8,425 nt of DNA. Origin: an uncultured Collinsella sp. GTDB taxonomy: Bacteria > Actinomycetota > Coriobacteriia > Coriobacteriales > Coriobacteriaceae. A model generated the notes under the pieces. The model did no database searches, had not been told where the DNA came from, and saw only the letters and a program-made list of their open reading frames with translations. The stretch spans positions 1-8,425 of the forward strand of contig CAJLUE010000071.1 of assembly GCA_905209765.1 (NCBI GenBank), in the 5' to 3' direction. Position numbers and translations under genes: made by a program. Within the stretch, counting starts at the first letter, position 1. Every line of letters starts with the position of its first letter. Below are positions 1-7,167 of this stretch, piece by piece.

Positions 1-2765
1 TACTCGGCGCTTTTGAGGGCGCCGACCATGTCGATCTTGTTGAGGGTACGATTGGTGGCGAGGTTGACGATAAACGTAAAGCCAAAGGAAAGCACCACGG
101 CAAGCACGTAGCTCAGCGGCTCGACTTCGACGTCAAAGTACAGCGACGGCATCTGCAAAATGTACGTAAAACTCTCGGCCAGCAAGCCGCCCAGCGGCAC
201 GCCCAGCGCAGCGCCAATCGCCGTGAGGATCAACGTCTCCTTGTTGACGTAATGGTGCACCTCACCGCGACGGAAGCCCAACACCTTAATGGTCGCCAGC
301 TCGCGCTCGCGCTCGGAGATATTCGTGTTGGACAGCGTAAACACCACCACAAACGATAGGCACGCCGCCATGAAGGTCACGAGCACCACGACCGAATTGA
401 TAATCGTAAAGTTCGCCTCATAGTTTTCCCAATGCTCGGCCGTACTCGAAATCGTAAGCCAACCGTCACTCTTAAGATTCTTGCTAAACGCAATCTGGTC
501 GGCCGACGAGCCCTTAAGCAGCACAAAGACGCCGTTAAGACGTGCGCTTCGACCGAACGCACGCTCATAGGTGCCCTGCGTCATGTAAAGCGTGTTGCCC
601 AGATAGTTAAGCGAAATGTCGCTGACTTTGACCTTGGCAACATTGAGCGACGAATCCTGGACGTGAGCCGTATCGCCCGGCTGAATCCCCAGCACCAGCT
701 GTGAACTTTTGCTCAGATACACGTCTCCGTCACGCAAAGGCAGCGGTTCTTTGGACTCATCCTCCAGACGCACGTAATCGCCCAAGTCACTCGTGCGGTT
801 ATCGGGCACCACGATCAGCTGCACGGTCTCGCTCTTGCCGCCAAACGTAAAGGTGACGTTGTCGGTCATAATCGGCAGGGTCGAGGTCACGGTCACGTTG
901 AAATCATTGGCCGCGCTGCGCTCATCCAATGCCGCGCACGTCTGCGAAAAATCGTCGGGATTGGCGACCGCCAGCAGGTCGTAGCGCGTGATATGCCCGT
1001 ACTGTTTGGGCGAAAGCGCCACCGACGTGTCGCGAATGCCCATACCGCAGATCACGAGCGCCGTGCAGCCGGCGATACCGAAGATGGTCATAAAGGCGCG
1101 CTTTTTGTAGCGGAACAGGTTACGTGCTGCCACCTTGTTCAAAAAGCCCATGCGGCGCCAGATAAAGCCGATGCGCTCAAGCAAGATGCGAGAGCCGGCG
1201 CGTGGGGCCTTGGGACGCATGAGCGAGGCCGGGGTCTCGGCCATCTCGTGGCGGCAGGCGATAATCGTAGCGCCCACCACGCCCACGGCAAACAGCGCCA
1301 CCGAGACGATTGAGGACACGATGTCGTACGAGAGCAGCATCTGGGGCAGCGAGTACATGTCGTCGAACACCGTAAACAGGAACAGCGGCAGGCCCACAAA
1401 TCCGATGATGTTGCCGAGCACGCCGCCGATCAGACATGCCCACAGCGCATAGTCCACGTATTTGGACAGGATGCGCTCGCGTGAATAGCCAAGCGCCTTG
1501 TACAGGCCAATAAGCGTGCGCTCCTCCTCGACCATGCGCGTGGCGGTGGTAAGACTGATGAGCACAGCGACGACAAAGAAGATAAATGGGAAAACCGTGG
1601 CGATGGCCTCGATCGAAGAACTGTCGCTCTCGACGCTCGAGTAGCTTGCGATGTTACCGCGGTCCTGAATGTACCAGGTGCATTCGCCCAGATCGGAAAG
1701 CTCGGCGCGGGCATCGGCAAAATGCTGGTCGGCGGCGGCGCGGCGCTGGTCCAACTCGGCCTGAGCCTGGACGCGCTCCTCGCTGCCCTCGGCCATACGG
1801 TTGATGTTATCCTGCTCGATCCCAAAGAGCATGGCGGCCTGACGCTCGGCCGTATCCAAGCTTGACGGCGTGTCAACCGTCAACTCCTGGACGCGCGCCT
1901 TCTCACGCTCCTCGCGGATCTTCTCGATGTTGCCTTTGACCTCGTTGATCTTTGTCGTGTAGGCATCTGAATAGGAGTTAAGACTCTTGGCTCCCTCGAC
2001 GATCACGTGGACTGCGGAGTAGGAAGAAGATGTCGCGGCATCCTCGCTCACATAGAACTTATAGTCCGCAGCCGAAGCAGCGCGAAAGGCGTTGACTGTC
2101 GAGTCGGAGCTCACGTCGGTAGGATCGAGGACCTCGGCCGTAATGGTGTAATCGCCCGCGGCAAACTGATCCTTGGCACTTTGGTTGGACGAGCTCGCGT
2201 CATTGGCGGCAAAACTCACCGTATCGCCGAGCTTTTTGCCCGAAGCCTTCAGGAACTTCGAAGTCACCGCGACTTCATCGGCGCTCTCGGGCAAATCGCC
2301 GCTCACCAGCACCGGCTGATCGATGTTCTCCTTGGAGAGACTTTGCACGACCACGCGCTCGCGCGTTGTGCCCACGGCGGTGTAGGCGGTCTCGGTGTAG
2401 ATGCCCTCGACCGTCTCGACGCCGTCGATCTCTTGGATAGCCGCGAGATCGTCGCGCGTAAGGCCATAGGTCGACTGCACGTTAATGTCATAGACATTCT
2501 GCTGGTCAAAATAGGCGTCGACCGAATCGCACAAATCCTCGCAGCCCGCCTTAAGGCCGCACATCACGCTCACGCCAAGCGCAGTGATGACCACGATAGA
2601 TAGGAAGCGCTTAAGACTGCCCCGAATCGTGCGGTAGATGCCACGGCGAAAAACCGTCGGCACCATATCGTTTGAGCTTTGAGCGGTACGGTAGGTCGCG
2701 AACTCCCGGTCGCGGCCCGCGTGCTCCGTATCGTGGTTTTGGCTGTTTTGGCAATCTTGGTCCAT
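1..2765 (-). CDS. Large FtsX-like ABC transporter permease (3' end at window edge)
   Basis: One uninterrupted minus-strand frame of 921 codons starts at the ATG at 2765-2763 and runs to the window edge. The last complete codons read ...IDMVGALKSAE followed by TA, so a stop probably falls one base outside. The layout is two FtsX-like halves, each with one leading and three trailing membrane helices: about residues 54-73, 390-408, 439-462 and 482-503, then 556-576, 787-811, 843-862 and 883-902. Large extracytoplasmic regions lie at about 75-388 and 578-785. The first contains a charged, probably coiled-coil stretch at about 265-355 (INEVKGNIEKIREEREKAR and later EERVQAQAELDQRRAA). Motifs after the trailing helices (RTLIGLYKALGYSRERI, ERELATIKVLGFRRGE) are the typical cytoplasmic coupling segments of FtsX permeases. 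It begins 5 bases after the ATPase stop, so translation is probably coupled; no strong separate ribosome site is seen. Role: membrane half of an exporter or mechanotransmission complex. The substrate (lipid, peptide or cell-wall factor) cannot be told from sequence. Confidence 0.9.
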   Translation of the reverse strand, partial: MDQDCQNSQNHDTEHAGRDREFATYRTAQSSNDMVPTVFRRGIYRTIRGSLKRFLSIVVITALGVSVMCGLKAGCEDLCDSVDAYFDQQNVYDINVQSTYGLTRDDLAAIQEIDGVETVEGIYTETAYTAVGTTRERVVVQSLSKENIDQPVLVSGDLPESADEVAVTSKFLKASGKKLGDTVSFAANDASSSNQSAKDQFAAGDYTITAEVLDPTDVSSDSTVNAFRAASAADYKFYVSEDAATSSSYSAVHVIVEGAKSLNSYSDAYTTKINEVKGNIEKIREEREKARVQELTVDTPSSLDTAERQAAMLFGIEQDNINRMAEGSEERVQAQAELDQRRAAADQHFADARAELSDLGECTWYIQDRGNIASYSSVESDSSSIEAIATVFPFIFFVVAVLISLTTATRMVEEERTLIGLYKALGYSRERILSKYVDYALWACLIGGVLGNIIGFVGLPLFLFTVFDDMYSLPQMLLSYDIVSSIVSVALFAVGVVGATIIACRHEMAETPASLMRPKAPRAGSRILLERIGFIWRRMGFLNKVAARNLFRYKKRAFMTIFGIAGCTALVICGMGIRDTSVALSPKQYGHITRYDLLAVANPDDFSQTCAALDERSAANDFNVTVTSTLPIMTDNVTFTFGGKSETVQLIVVPDNRTSDLGDYVRLEDESKEPLPLRDGDVYLSKSSQLVLGIQPGDTAHVQDSSLNVAKVKVSDISLNYLGNTLYMTQGTYERAFGRSARLNGVFVLLKGSSADQIAFSKNLKSDGWLTISSTAEHWENYEANFTIINSVVVLVTFMAACLSFVVVFTLSNTNISERERELATIKVLGFRRGEVHHYVNKETLILTAIGAALGVPLGGLLAESFTYILQMPSLYFDVEVEPLSYVLAVVLSFGFTFIVNLATNRTLNKIDMVGALKSAE

Positions 2766-2770
2766 GGGCG

Positions 2771-3472
2771 CTACCACTCGATCGTCTCGATAGGCACGGG
2801 ATTTTGCTGGACCGTCTCGCTCTCCACGCGGCCGCTCTTAAAGCGGATCAGGCGATCGGCCATGGGCGCCAGCGCGGAGTTGTGGGTGATGATAATGACC
2901 GTGATGTCCTGCTTGCGGCAGGTGTCCTGTAGCAACTGCAAGATCTGCTTGCCGGTTTTGTAGTCGAGTGCACCCGTGGGCTCGTCGCACAAAAGCAGCT
3001 TGGGGTTCTTGGCCAGCGCGCGGGCGATGGACACGCGCTGCTGCTCGCCGCCCGAAAGCTGCGCGGGGAAGTTGGCGAGGCGCTCGCCCAGGCCAACCTG
3101 GCAAAGCGTTTGCTCGGCATCGAGCGAATCGGGGCAGATCTGAGCTGCAAGCTCAACGTTTTCGAGCGCCGTCAAGTTGGGGACCAAATTGTAGAACTGG
3201 AAGACAAAGCCGACGTCGGCGCGGCGGTATTCCACGAGCTGCGCCTCGTTGGCAGAGCTCACGTCGCGCCCGTCCACCGTCACGGTGCCGGAGGTCGCCG
3301 TATCCATGCCGCCCAGAATGTTGAGCGCCGTGGTCTTGCCGGCACCCGAAGCACCCAGAATGATGGCGAGCTCGCCGCGCTCGACCGTAAAGCTCGCGCC
3401 GTCGAGCGCATGAATGCGGGCATCGCCCTCGCCGTATGCTTTGACGACGTCTTTGAATTCGATATAGGCCAT
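2771..3472 (-). CDS. ABC transporter ATP-binding protein, MacB/LolD type
   Basis: The 233-residue protein has every ABC ATPase motif in order: Walker A GASGAGKT at residues 40-47 (Lys46), Q-loop Gln92 in FVFQFYNL, signature LSGGEQQR from residue 139, Walker B LLLCDEP with Asp163 and Glu164, D-loop ALD, and switch His197 in ITHNS. The size and the FQFYNLVPNLTALENV stretch fit the MacB/LolD/FtsE class that pairs with FtsX-type permeases. The large permease encoded 5 bases downstream is the obvious partner. The ATG at 3472 is preferred over an in-frame TTG one codon upstream because GGGAG (plus-strand 3480-3484) lies about 7 bases before the ATG. It hydrolyses ATP on the cytoplasmic face to drive the permease; the transported substrate is unknown. 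Confidence 0.95.
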   Translation of the reverse strand: MAYIEFKDVVKAYGEGDARIHALDGASFTVERGELAIILGASGAGKTTALNILGGMDTATSGTVTVDGRDVSSANEAQLVEYRRADVGFVFQFYNLVPNLTALENVELAAQICPDSLDAEQTLCQVGLGERLANFPAQLSGGEQQRVSIARALAKNPKLLLCDEPTGALDYKTGKQILQLLQDTCRKQDITVIIITHNSALAPMADRLIRFKSGRVESETVQQNPVPIETIEW

Positions 3473-3487
3473 CAATCGGCTCCCATC

Positions 3488-3529
3488 TGGTCGGATAACT
3501 CTTTAGTATTACCCATTTCGCACCGACCA
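3488..3529 (-). promoter_or_regulatory. Inverted repeat in the control region of the ABC operon
   Basis: A perfect 7-bp inverted repeat, TGGTCGG (3488-3494) and CCGACCA (3523-3529), with 28 bases between, lies 16 bases upstream of the ATPase start. The enclosed AT-richer stretch contains AATACT on the minus strand as a possible weak -10, but no convincing -35 is seen. The position suits an operator for a regulator or a 5' leader structure. No regulator gene is present in the window. Confidence 0.35.
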
Positions 3530-3612
3530 AAAAGGGACAGGTTTATTTTGGCAGGTTTTATATGGGGAAACGGCAGCTATAGATGAGGCGCCGGGGAGGC
3601 AGAGACATCATC

Positions 3613-3633
3613 GGCGGGGTCAGGCCGACCGCC
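3613..3633. repeat. GC-rich inverted repeat (hairpin)
   Basis: Arms GGC...GGTC (3613-3615 and 3618-3621) and GACC-GCC (3627-3633) can pair with two extra G bases bulged. An alternative pairing is GGCGG with CCGCC. No T-run follows on either strand, so it is not called a terminator. Its function is unknown. Confidence 0.35.
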
Positions 3634-3691
3634 AAACACAACGCACGCATCTCAATCTGTCAGCCAAATCATTCGAGCAGCTGTTCGTTTC

Positions 3692-3697
3692 TATAAT
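3692..3697 (+). promoter_or_regulatory. Possible -10 element (TATAAT) upstream of the gene remnant
   Basis: A perfect TATAAT lies 46 bases upstream of the ATG of the GyrI-like remnant on the plus strand. No good -35 hexamer is seen at 16-18 bases, so the call rests on the -10 alone. It may be the surviving promoter of the truncated gene and could now add read-through transcription into cas9. Confidence 0.35.
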
Positions 3698-3743
3698 ATG
3701 ATTCCGCTATCTAAGCAGGCCGATACGCAGAAAGACGGCCAAC

Positions 3744-3902
3744 ATGGCGTTCGACTTTAAGAAGGAATGCAAGGAGCTCTACAAACCTGCAAGCAGGCCG
3801 AGTATCGTAACTGTCCCGGCATTCAATCTCAGGGCGGGATTCAGTCGGGATTCAATTTCAACAAACGGCATCATCCGGCAACCGATATGTAAGGCTGTAT
3901 AA
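3744..3902 (+). pseudogene. Truncated remnant of a GyrI-like domain protein
   Basis: A 52-codon frame starts MAFDFKKECKELYKPASRP and continues SIVTVPAFN. From memory, this start closely resembles the first ~28 residues of GyrI-like (small-molecule-binding) proteins common in gut Gram-positives and Coriobacteriia, which usually run to about 200 residues. Here similarity stops after about residue 28, where the family normally continues with a Tyr-Ile-Ala-Val-Arg-Gly-like segment; the rest (LRAGFSRDSIS...) looks unrelated and ends at TAA 3900-3902. It is therefore best read as the 5' stump of a gene lost by deletion or by arrival of the CRISPR locus. A TATAAT lies upstream. The alternative is a genuine small ORF that resembles the family by chance. 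Confidence 0.55.
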
Positions 3903-3903
3903 A
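3898..3903 (+). promoter_or_regulatory. Possible -10 element for cas9 (TATAAA)
   Basis: TATAAA preceded directly by TG sits about 105 bases before the cas9 start, in the AT-richer tail of the intergenic region, and overlaps the remnant's stop codon. No matching -35 hexamer is evident. It is the best local candidate for a cas9 promoter, but weak. Confidence 0.25.
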
Positions 3904-3929
3904 TCATTTCCGTTTGCCTAACAAAAAGA

Positions 3930-3950
3930 CCGCTCGGCTAACGAGCTCGG
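3930..3950 (+). repeat. Hairpin in the presumed cas9 5' leader
   Basis: CCGCTCG (3930-3936) can pair with CGAGCTCGG (3942-3950) across a 5-base loop: five inner base pairs, a two-base bulge, and two outer pairs. There is no downstream T-run. If cas9 is transcribed from 3898 or further up, this structure lies about 58 bases before the start codon. Confidence 0.35.
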
Positions 3951-3993
3951 CTCATGTCCTCACGCGATGGTACTGTTCTCTAGAGTTCTTATT

Positions 3994-4002
3994 AGAGAGG
4001 GG
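3994..4002 (+). promoter_or_regulatory. Ribosome binding site deciding the cas9 start
   Basis: The purine-rich AGAGAGGGG ends 6 bases before the ATG at 4009. No comparable purine-rich motif precedes the in-frame upstream ATG at 3967, so 4009 is the better start. Confidence 0.6.
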
Positions 4003-4008
4003 TGCTCC

Positions 4009-7000
4009 ATGGAGATCACCATCAATCGCGAAATTGGGAAGCTCGGACTTCCCAGGCATCTTGTGCTTGGCATGGATCCAGGAATTGCAAGCTGCGGATT
4101 CGCACTTATCGACACAGCCAATCATGAAATCCTGGATTTGGGCGTCAGATTATTTGACTCTCCAACTCATCCTAAAACGGGCCAAAGTCTTGCGGTTATT
4201 CGCAGGGGCTTCCGCTCTACCCGTCGAAACATTGACCGTACCCAGGCGCGCTTGAAGCACTGTCTCCAAATCCTCAAGGCTTATGGCCTCATCCCCCAAG
4301 ACGCCACCAAAGAGTACTTCCACACCACAAAAGGCGACAAGCAGCCGCTCAAGCTTCGCGTTGATGGGCTTGACCGCCTGCTCAACGATCGCGAGTGGGC
4401 ACTAGTCCTATACTCCCTCTGCAAGCGCCGTGGATACATCCCCCACGGAGAAGGCAATCAGGATAAATCAAGCGAAGGCGGCAAGGTACTATCTGCCCTT
4501 GCGGCCAACAAGGAAGCAATTGCGGAGACCTCGTGCCGCACCGTTGGCGAATGGCTCGCTCAGCAGCCTCAAAGTCGCAATCGTGGCGGCAATTACGACA
4601 AGTGTGTAACGCACGCCCAGCTTATCGAAGAAACTCATATCCTATTTGATGCTCAACGCTCCTTTGGCTCCAAATACGCTTCGCCGGAATTTGAGACCGC
4701 ATATATCGAGGTTTGCGATTGGGAGCGTTCGCGCAAAGACTTCGACCGCCGCACGTACGACCTCGTTGGCCACTGCTCATACTTCCCAACAGAAAAACGA
4801 GCTGCACGCTGCACGCTTACGAGCGAACTCGTTTCAGCCTATGGCGCACTCGGCAACATCACCATCATCCACGAAAACGGGACCTCTCGCGCCCTGAGCG
4901 CAACGGAGCGCGATGAGTGCATTGCAATCCTGTTCTCGTGCGAGCCAATTCGAGGCAACAAAGATTGTGCTGTTAAATTCGGCGCCCTCAGAAAAGCGCT
5001 CGACCTTAGTTCCGGCGATTACTTTAAGGGAGTTCCAGCTGCCGACGAAAAAACGCGCGAGGTGTACAAGCCCAAGGGATGGCGCGTGCTCCGCAATACC
5101 CTCAATGCAGCCAACCCCATTCTCCTGCAGCGTTTGCGCGATGACCGCAATCTCGCCGATGCCGTTATGGAGGCGGTGGCATACTCTTCAGCTCTCCCCG
5201 TACTCCAAGAGCAGCTTCAGGGGCTACCGCTTTCGGAAGCGGAGATCGAGGCGCTCTGTAGGCTTCCCTATTCATCCAAAGCTCTTAACGGCTATGGCAA
5301 CCGTTCCAAAAAAGCACTCGACATGCTGCTCGATTGCCTCGAGGAGCCCGAGGTCCTCAACCTTACGCAGGCCGAAAATGACTGTGGCCTGCTGGGACTT
5401 CGCATCGCTGGCGCCCAGCTCGAGCGCTCCGATCGCCTGATGCCCTATGAGCTCTGGGTTGAACGTACCGGTCGAACAAATAACAATCCCGTCGTCATTC
5501 GCGCCATGTCGCAAATGCGAAAAGTGGTCAACGCCATCTGCCGCAAGTGGGGCGTGCCAAACGAAATCCACGTTGAGCTTGATCGAGAGCTCAGGTTGCC
5601 TCAGCGCGCAAAAGACGAGATTGCCAAGACCAATAAGAAGAACGAGAAAAATCGCGAGCGCATTGCCGGGCAAATCGCTGAGCTGCGTGGCTGCACGGCA
5701 GATGAGGTCACGGGCAAACAGATAGAGAAGTACCGCCTGTGGGAAGAGCAGGAATGCTTCGACCTTTACACGGGCGCTAAAATCGAAGTCGATCGCCTAA
5801 TTAGCGACGACACCTACACGCAGATTGACCACATCCTGCCGTTCTCTCGCACGGGAGAAAACTCACGCAACAACAAAGTCCTGGTCCTCGCCAAAAGCAA
5901 TCAGGATAAACGCGAACAGACACCTTACGAATGGATGTCCCACGACGGTGCGCCTTCATGGGATGCTTTTGAGCGTCGCGTTCAGGAAAACCAGAAACTC
6001 AGCCGTCGCAAAAAGAACTTCCTGCTGGAAAAAGACCTTGATACCAAGGAAGGCGAATTCTTAGCACGCAGCTTCACCGACACCGCCTATATGTCGCGAG
6101 AAGTATGCGCTTACCTCGCCGACTGTCTGCTGTTCCCCGATGATGGCGCAAAGGCACATGTTGTTCCTACCACTGGCAGAGCGACCGCATGGCTGCGTCG
6201 CAGGTGGGGGCTTAACTTTGGTTCGAATGGCGAAAAAGACCGCTCGGACGATCGTCACCATGCCACCGATGCTTGTGTGATTGCAGCATGTAGTCCAAGC
6301 CTCGTGATTAAAACCGCTCGAATCAACCAAGAGACACACTGGAGCATAACCAGAGGCATGAACGAGACCCAACGCCGCGATGCCATCATGAAGGCTCTCG
6401 AAAGTGTTATGCCCTGGGAAACCTTTGCGAACGAAGTGCGCGCGGCGCACGATTTCGTCGTACCCACGCGCTTTGTTCCGCGCAAGGGAAAGGGCGAGTT
6501 GTTTGAGCAGACGGTCTATCGCTATGCCGGCGTCAACGCACAGGGTAAAGACATTGCTCGCAAGGCGAGCTCCGATAAGGACATCGTCATGGGCAACGCC
6601 GTTGTGTCGGCAGACGAGAAGTCGGTCATCAAGGTGAGCGAAATGCTGTGTCTGAGGCTCTGGCATGACCCGGAGGCCAAGAAGGGGCAGGGCGCTTGGT
6701 ACGCAGACCCCGTCTATAAGGCGGATATTCCTGCACTTAAGGATGGGACGTATGTGCCCAGGATTGCGAAGGCGCATACTGGCCGAAAAGCCTGGAAACC
6801 CGTGCCCGAAAGTGCCATGAAGAAACCGCCGCTGGAGATATATCTGGGCGATCTAGTACAGATAGGCGATTTTGTTGGGCGGTTTAGTGGCTACAACATC
6901 GATAACGCCAACTGGTCCTTTGTAGACAGGCTTACTCGAATTAAAATAAGTTGTCCTACCGTTGGAAAACTAAGCAACGATATGTCGCCCTTTGTTGTTC

Positions 7001-7020
7001 GAGAATCACCCATCAAGTAA
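4009..7020 (+). CDS. cas9: Compact CRISPR-associated endonuclease Cas9, type II-C
   Basis: This is the RNA-guided DNA endonuclease of the CRISPR system: with crRNA and tracrRNA it cuts both strands of matching invader DNA. At 1003 residues it falls in the short type II-C class. RuvC-I is LGMDPGIASCGFALID with Asp23. The arginine-rich bridge helix includes RRGFRSTRRN at 65-74. A recognition lobe follows to about residue 490. RuvC-II is IHVELDREL with Glu523. The HNH domain has DHILPFSRTGENSRNNKVL with Asp607, His608, Asn622 and Asn631 (KSNQDK), at the same spacing as Streptococcus pyogenes D839/H840/N854/N863. RuvC-III is RHHATDAC with His751 and Asp754. The C-terminal ~200 residues would be the WED/PAM-interacting part (EIYLGDLVQIGDFVGRFSGY). 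The HNH region resembles Neisseria-type Cas9. All catalytic residues are present, so it should be active. The ATG at 4009 has a good ribosome site; the ATG at 3967 would add 14 residues. No cas1 or cas2 follows; the array does. Confidence 0.96.
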   Translation: MEITINREIGKLGLPRHLVLGMDPGIASCGFALIDTANHEILDLGVRLFDSPTHPKTGQSLAVIRRGFRSTRRNIDRTQARLKHCLQILKAYGLIPQDATKEYFHTTKGDKQPLKLRVDGLDRLLNDREWALVLYSLCKRRGYIPHGEGNQDKSSEGGKVLSALAANKEAIAETSCRTVGEWLAQQPQSRNRGGNYDKCVTHAQLIEETHILFDAQRSFGSKYASPEFETAYIEVCDWERSRKDFDRRTYDLVGHCSYFPTEKRAARCTLTSELVSAYGALGNITIIHENGTSRALSATERDECIAILFSCEPIRGNKDCAVKFGALRKALDLSSGDYFKGVPAADEKTREVYKPKGWRVLRNTLNAANPILLQRLRDDRNLADAVMEAVAYSSALPVLQEQLQGLPLSEAEIEALCRLPYSSKALNGYGNRSKKALDMLLDCLEEPEVLNLTQAENDCGLLGLRIAGAQLERSDRLMPYELWVERTGRTNNNPVVIRAMSQMRKVVNAICRKWGVPNEIHVELDRELRLPQRAKDEIAKTNKKNEKNRERIAGQIAELRGCTADEVTGKQIEKYRLWEEQECFDLYTGAKIEVDRLISDDTYTQIDHILPFSRTGENSRNNKVLVLAKSNQDKREQTPYEWMSHDGAPSWDAFERRVQENQKLSRRKKNFLLEKDLDTKEGEFLARSFTDTAYMSREVCAYLADCLLFPDDGAKAHVVPTTGRATAWLRRRWGLNFGSNGEKDRSDDRHHATDACVIAACSPSLVIKTARINQETHWSITRGMNETQRRDAIMKALESVMPWETFANEVRAAHDFVVPTRFVPRKGKGELFEQTVYRYAGVNAQGKDIARKASSDKDIVMGNAVVSADEKSVIKVSEMLCLRLWHDPEAKKGQGAWYADPVYKADIPALKDGTYVPRIAKAHTGRKAWKPVPESAMKKPPLEIYLGDLVQIGDFVGRFSGYNIDNANWSFVDRLTRIKISCPTVGKLSNDMSPFVVRESPIK

Positions 7021-7031
7021 AGCAGCTGCTT

Positions 7032-7068
7032 GCCCCGCACATTTCTTGCTTAATCGTGTGGGGCTTTT
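7032..7068 (+). terminator. Rho-independent terminator after cas9
   Basis: GCCCCGCAC (7032-7040) and GTGTGGGGC (7056-7064) form a 9-bp stem with one G-U pair and a 15-base loop, followed by TTTT (7065-7068). It begins 11 bases after the cas9 stop. A 12-bp perfect palindrome AAGCAGCTGCTT (7020-7031) sits directly before it, overlapping the stop codon. On the minus strand the same stem has one A-C mismatch and no immediate U-run, so as an end for a minus-strand RNA it would be weaker. Confidence 0.8.
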
Positions 7069-7131
7069 GCTTATTCCTTGTTGCCCTTTATAACGCATAG
7101 ACCCATAAATGCAATCGGTTGAGAACCTTCG

Positions 7132-7167
7132 CCTCTATGCCATATACGCTCCCCATGGCGATACGTT
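7132..7167 (+). repeat. Half-degenerate terminal CRISPR repeat
   Basis: The last 18 bases (7150-7167, TCCCCATGGCGATACGTT) match the last 18 bases of the intact repeat at 15 positions. The unit ends exactly 30 bases before the first intact repeat, in register with the array. Its 5' half shows no real similarity because it overlaps the tracrRNA anti-repeat. Degenerate repeats usually mark the leader-distal, oldest end of an array. Confidence 0.6.

Larger units (their letters stand above)
3473..4008. other. Intergenic region between ABC operon and cas9
   Basis: This 536-base stretch separates the divergently oriented ABC operon and cas9. It holds the inverted repeat listed at 3488-3529, a second small inverted repeat CCAAAA (3527-3532) and TTTTGG (3546-3551), a GC-rich hairpin at 3613-3633, a TATAAT at 3692, a GyrI-like gene remnant at 3744-3902, a TATAAA at 3898-3903 that could be a -10 for cas9, and a hairpin at 3930-3950. 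There is also a near-tandem CGGGATTCA at 3836-3853, inside the remnant. No cas1, cas2 or csn2 and no convincing anti-repeat is seen here. Confidence 0.7.
7022..7167 (-). ncRNA. Candidate tracrRNA between cas9 and the array
   Basis: Read on the minus strand, the segment from 7150 to 7116 begins AGCGTAT, an exact complement of the last 7 bases of the repeat. It contains GGCG, complementary to the repeat's CGCC at positions 13-16, and ends with CTCAA, complementary to TTGAG at repeat positions 4-8. The total length is 35 bases against 36. The centre is diverged, as is usual for anti-repeats. Directly after it comes a hairpin (7114 to 7081: TTGC/GCAA and TTTAT/ATAAA arms around a 13-base loop), then a linker, then the stem shared with the cas9 terminator (7064 to 7032). 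Anti-repeat, nexus-like hairpin and terminal hairpin in this order is tracrRNA architecture. Sequence 7167-7150 (complement of TCCCCATGGCGATACGTT) could give extra or alternative pairing with the 3' half of the repeat. Both RNA ends are estimates; no strong promoter is seen upstream. The plus-strand alternative is less likely because only 30 bases separate the anti-repeat from the array. Confidence 0.6.

Noticed and set aside
2007..2603. A 198-codon plus-strand open frame
   Set aside because: It is antisense to the permease gene, a GC-rich shadow frame with no family features.
3473..3475. TTG start for the ATPase one codon upstream
   Set aside because: The next codon is ATG with a better-spaced GGGAG; the family begins at MAYIEF-like positions.
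3110..3586. A 158-codon plus-strand open frame
   Set aside because: It is antisense to the ABC ATPase, whose motifs are complete on the minus strand.
3942..3960. Possible anti-repeat upstream of cas9 (GGCTCATGTC resembles the repeat's reverse complement GCTCAAGAC)
   Set aside because: Only a short end matches and the rest of the repeat does not; the candidate at 7116-7167 is far better.
3967..4008. Upstream in-frame ATG as the cas9 start
   Set aside because: It has no comparable purine-rich ribosome site, while the ATG at 4009 has AGAGAGGGG at a suitable distance.
6061..6777. A 238-codon minus-strand open frame inside cas9
   Set aside because: It lies fully antisense to the RuvC-III and C-terminal part of cas9, whose protein is strongly conserved; it has no recognisable domain.
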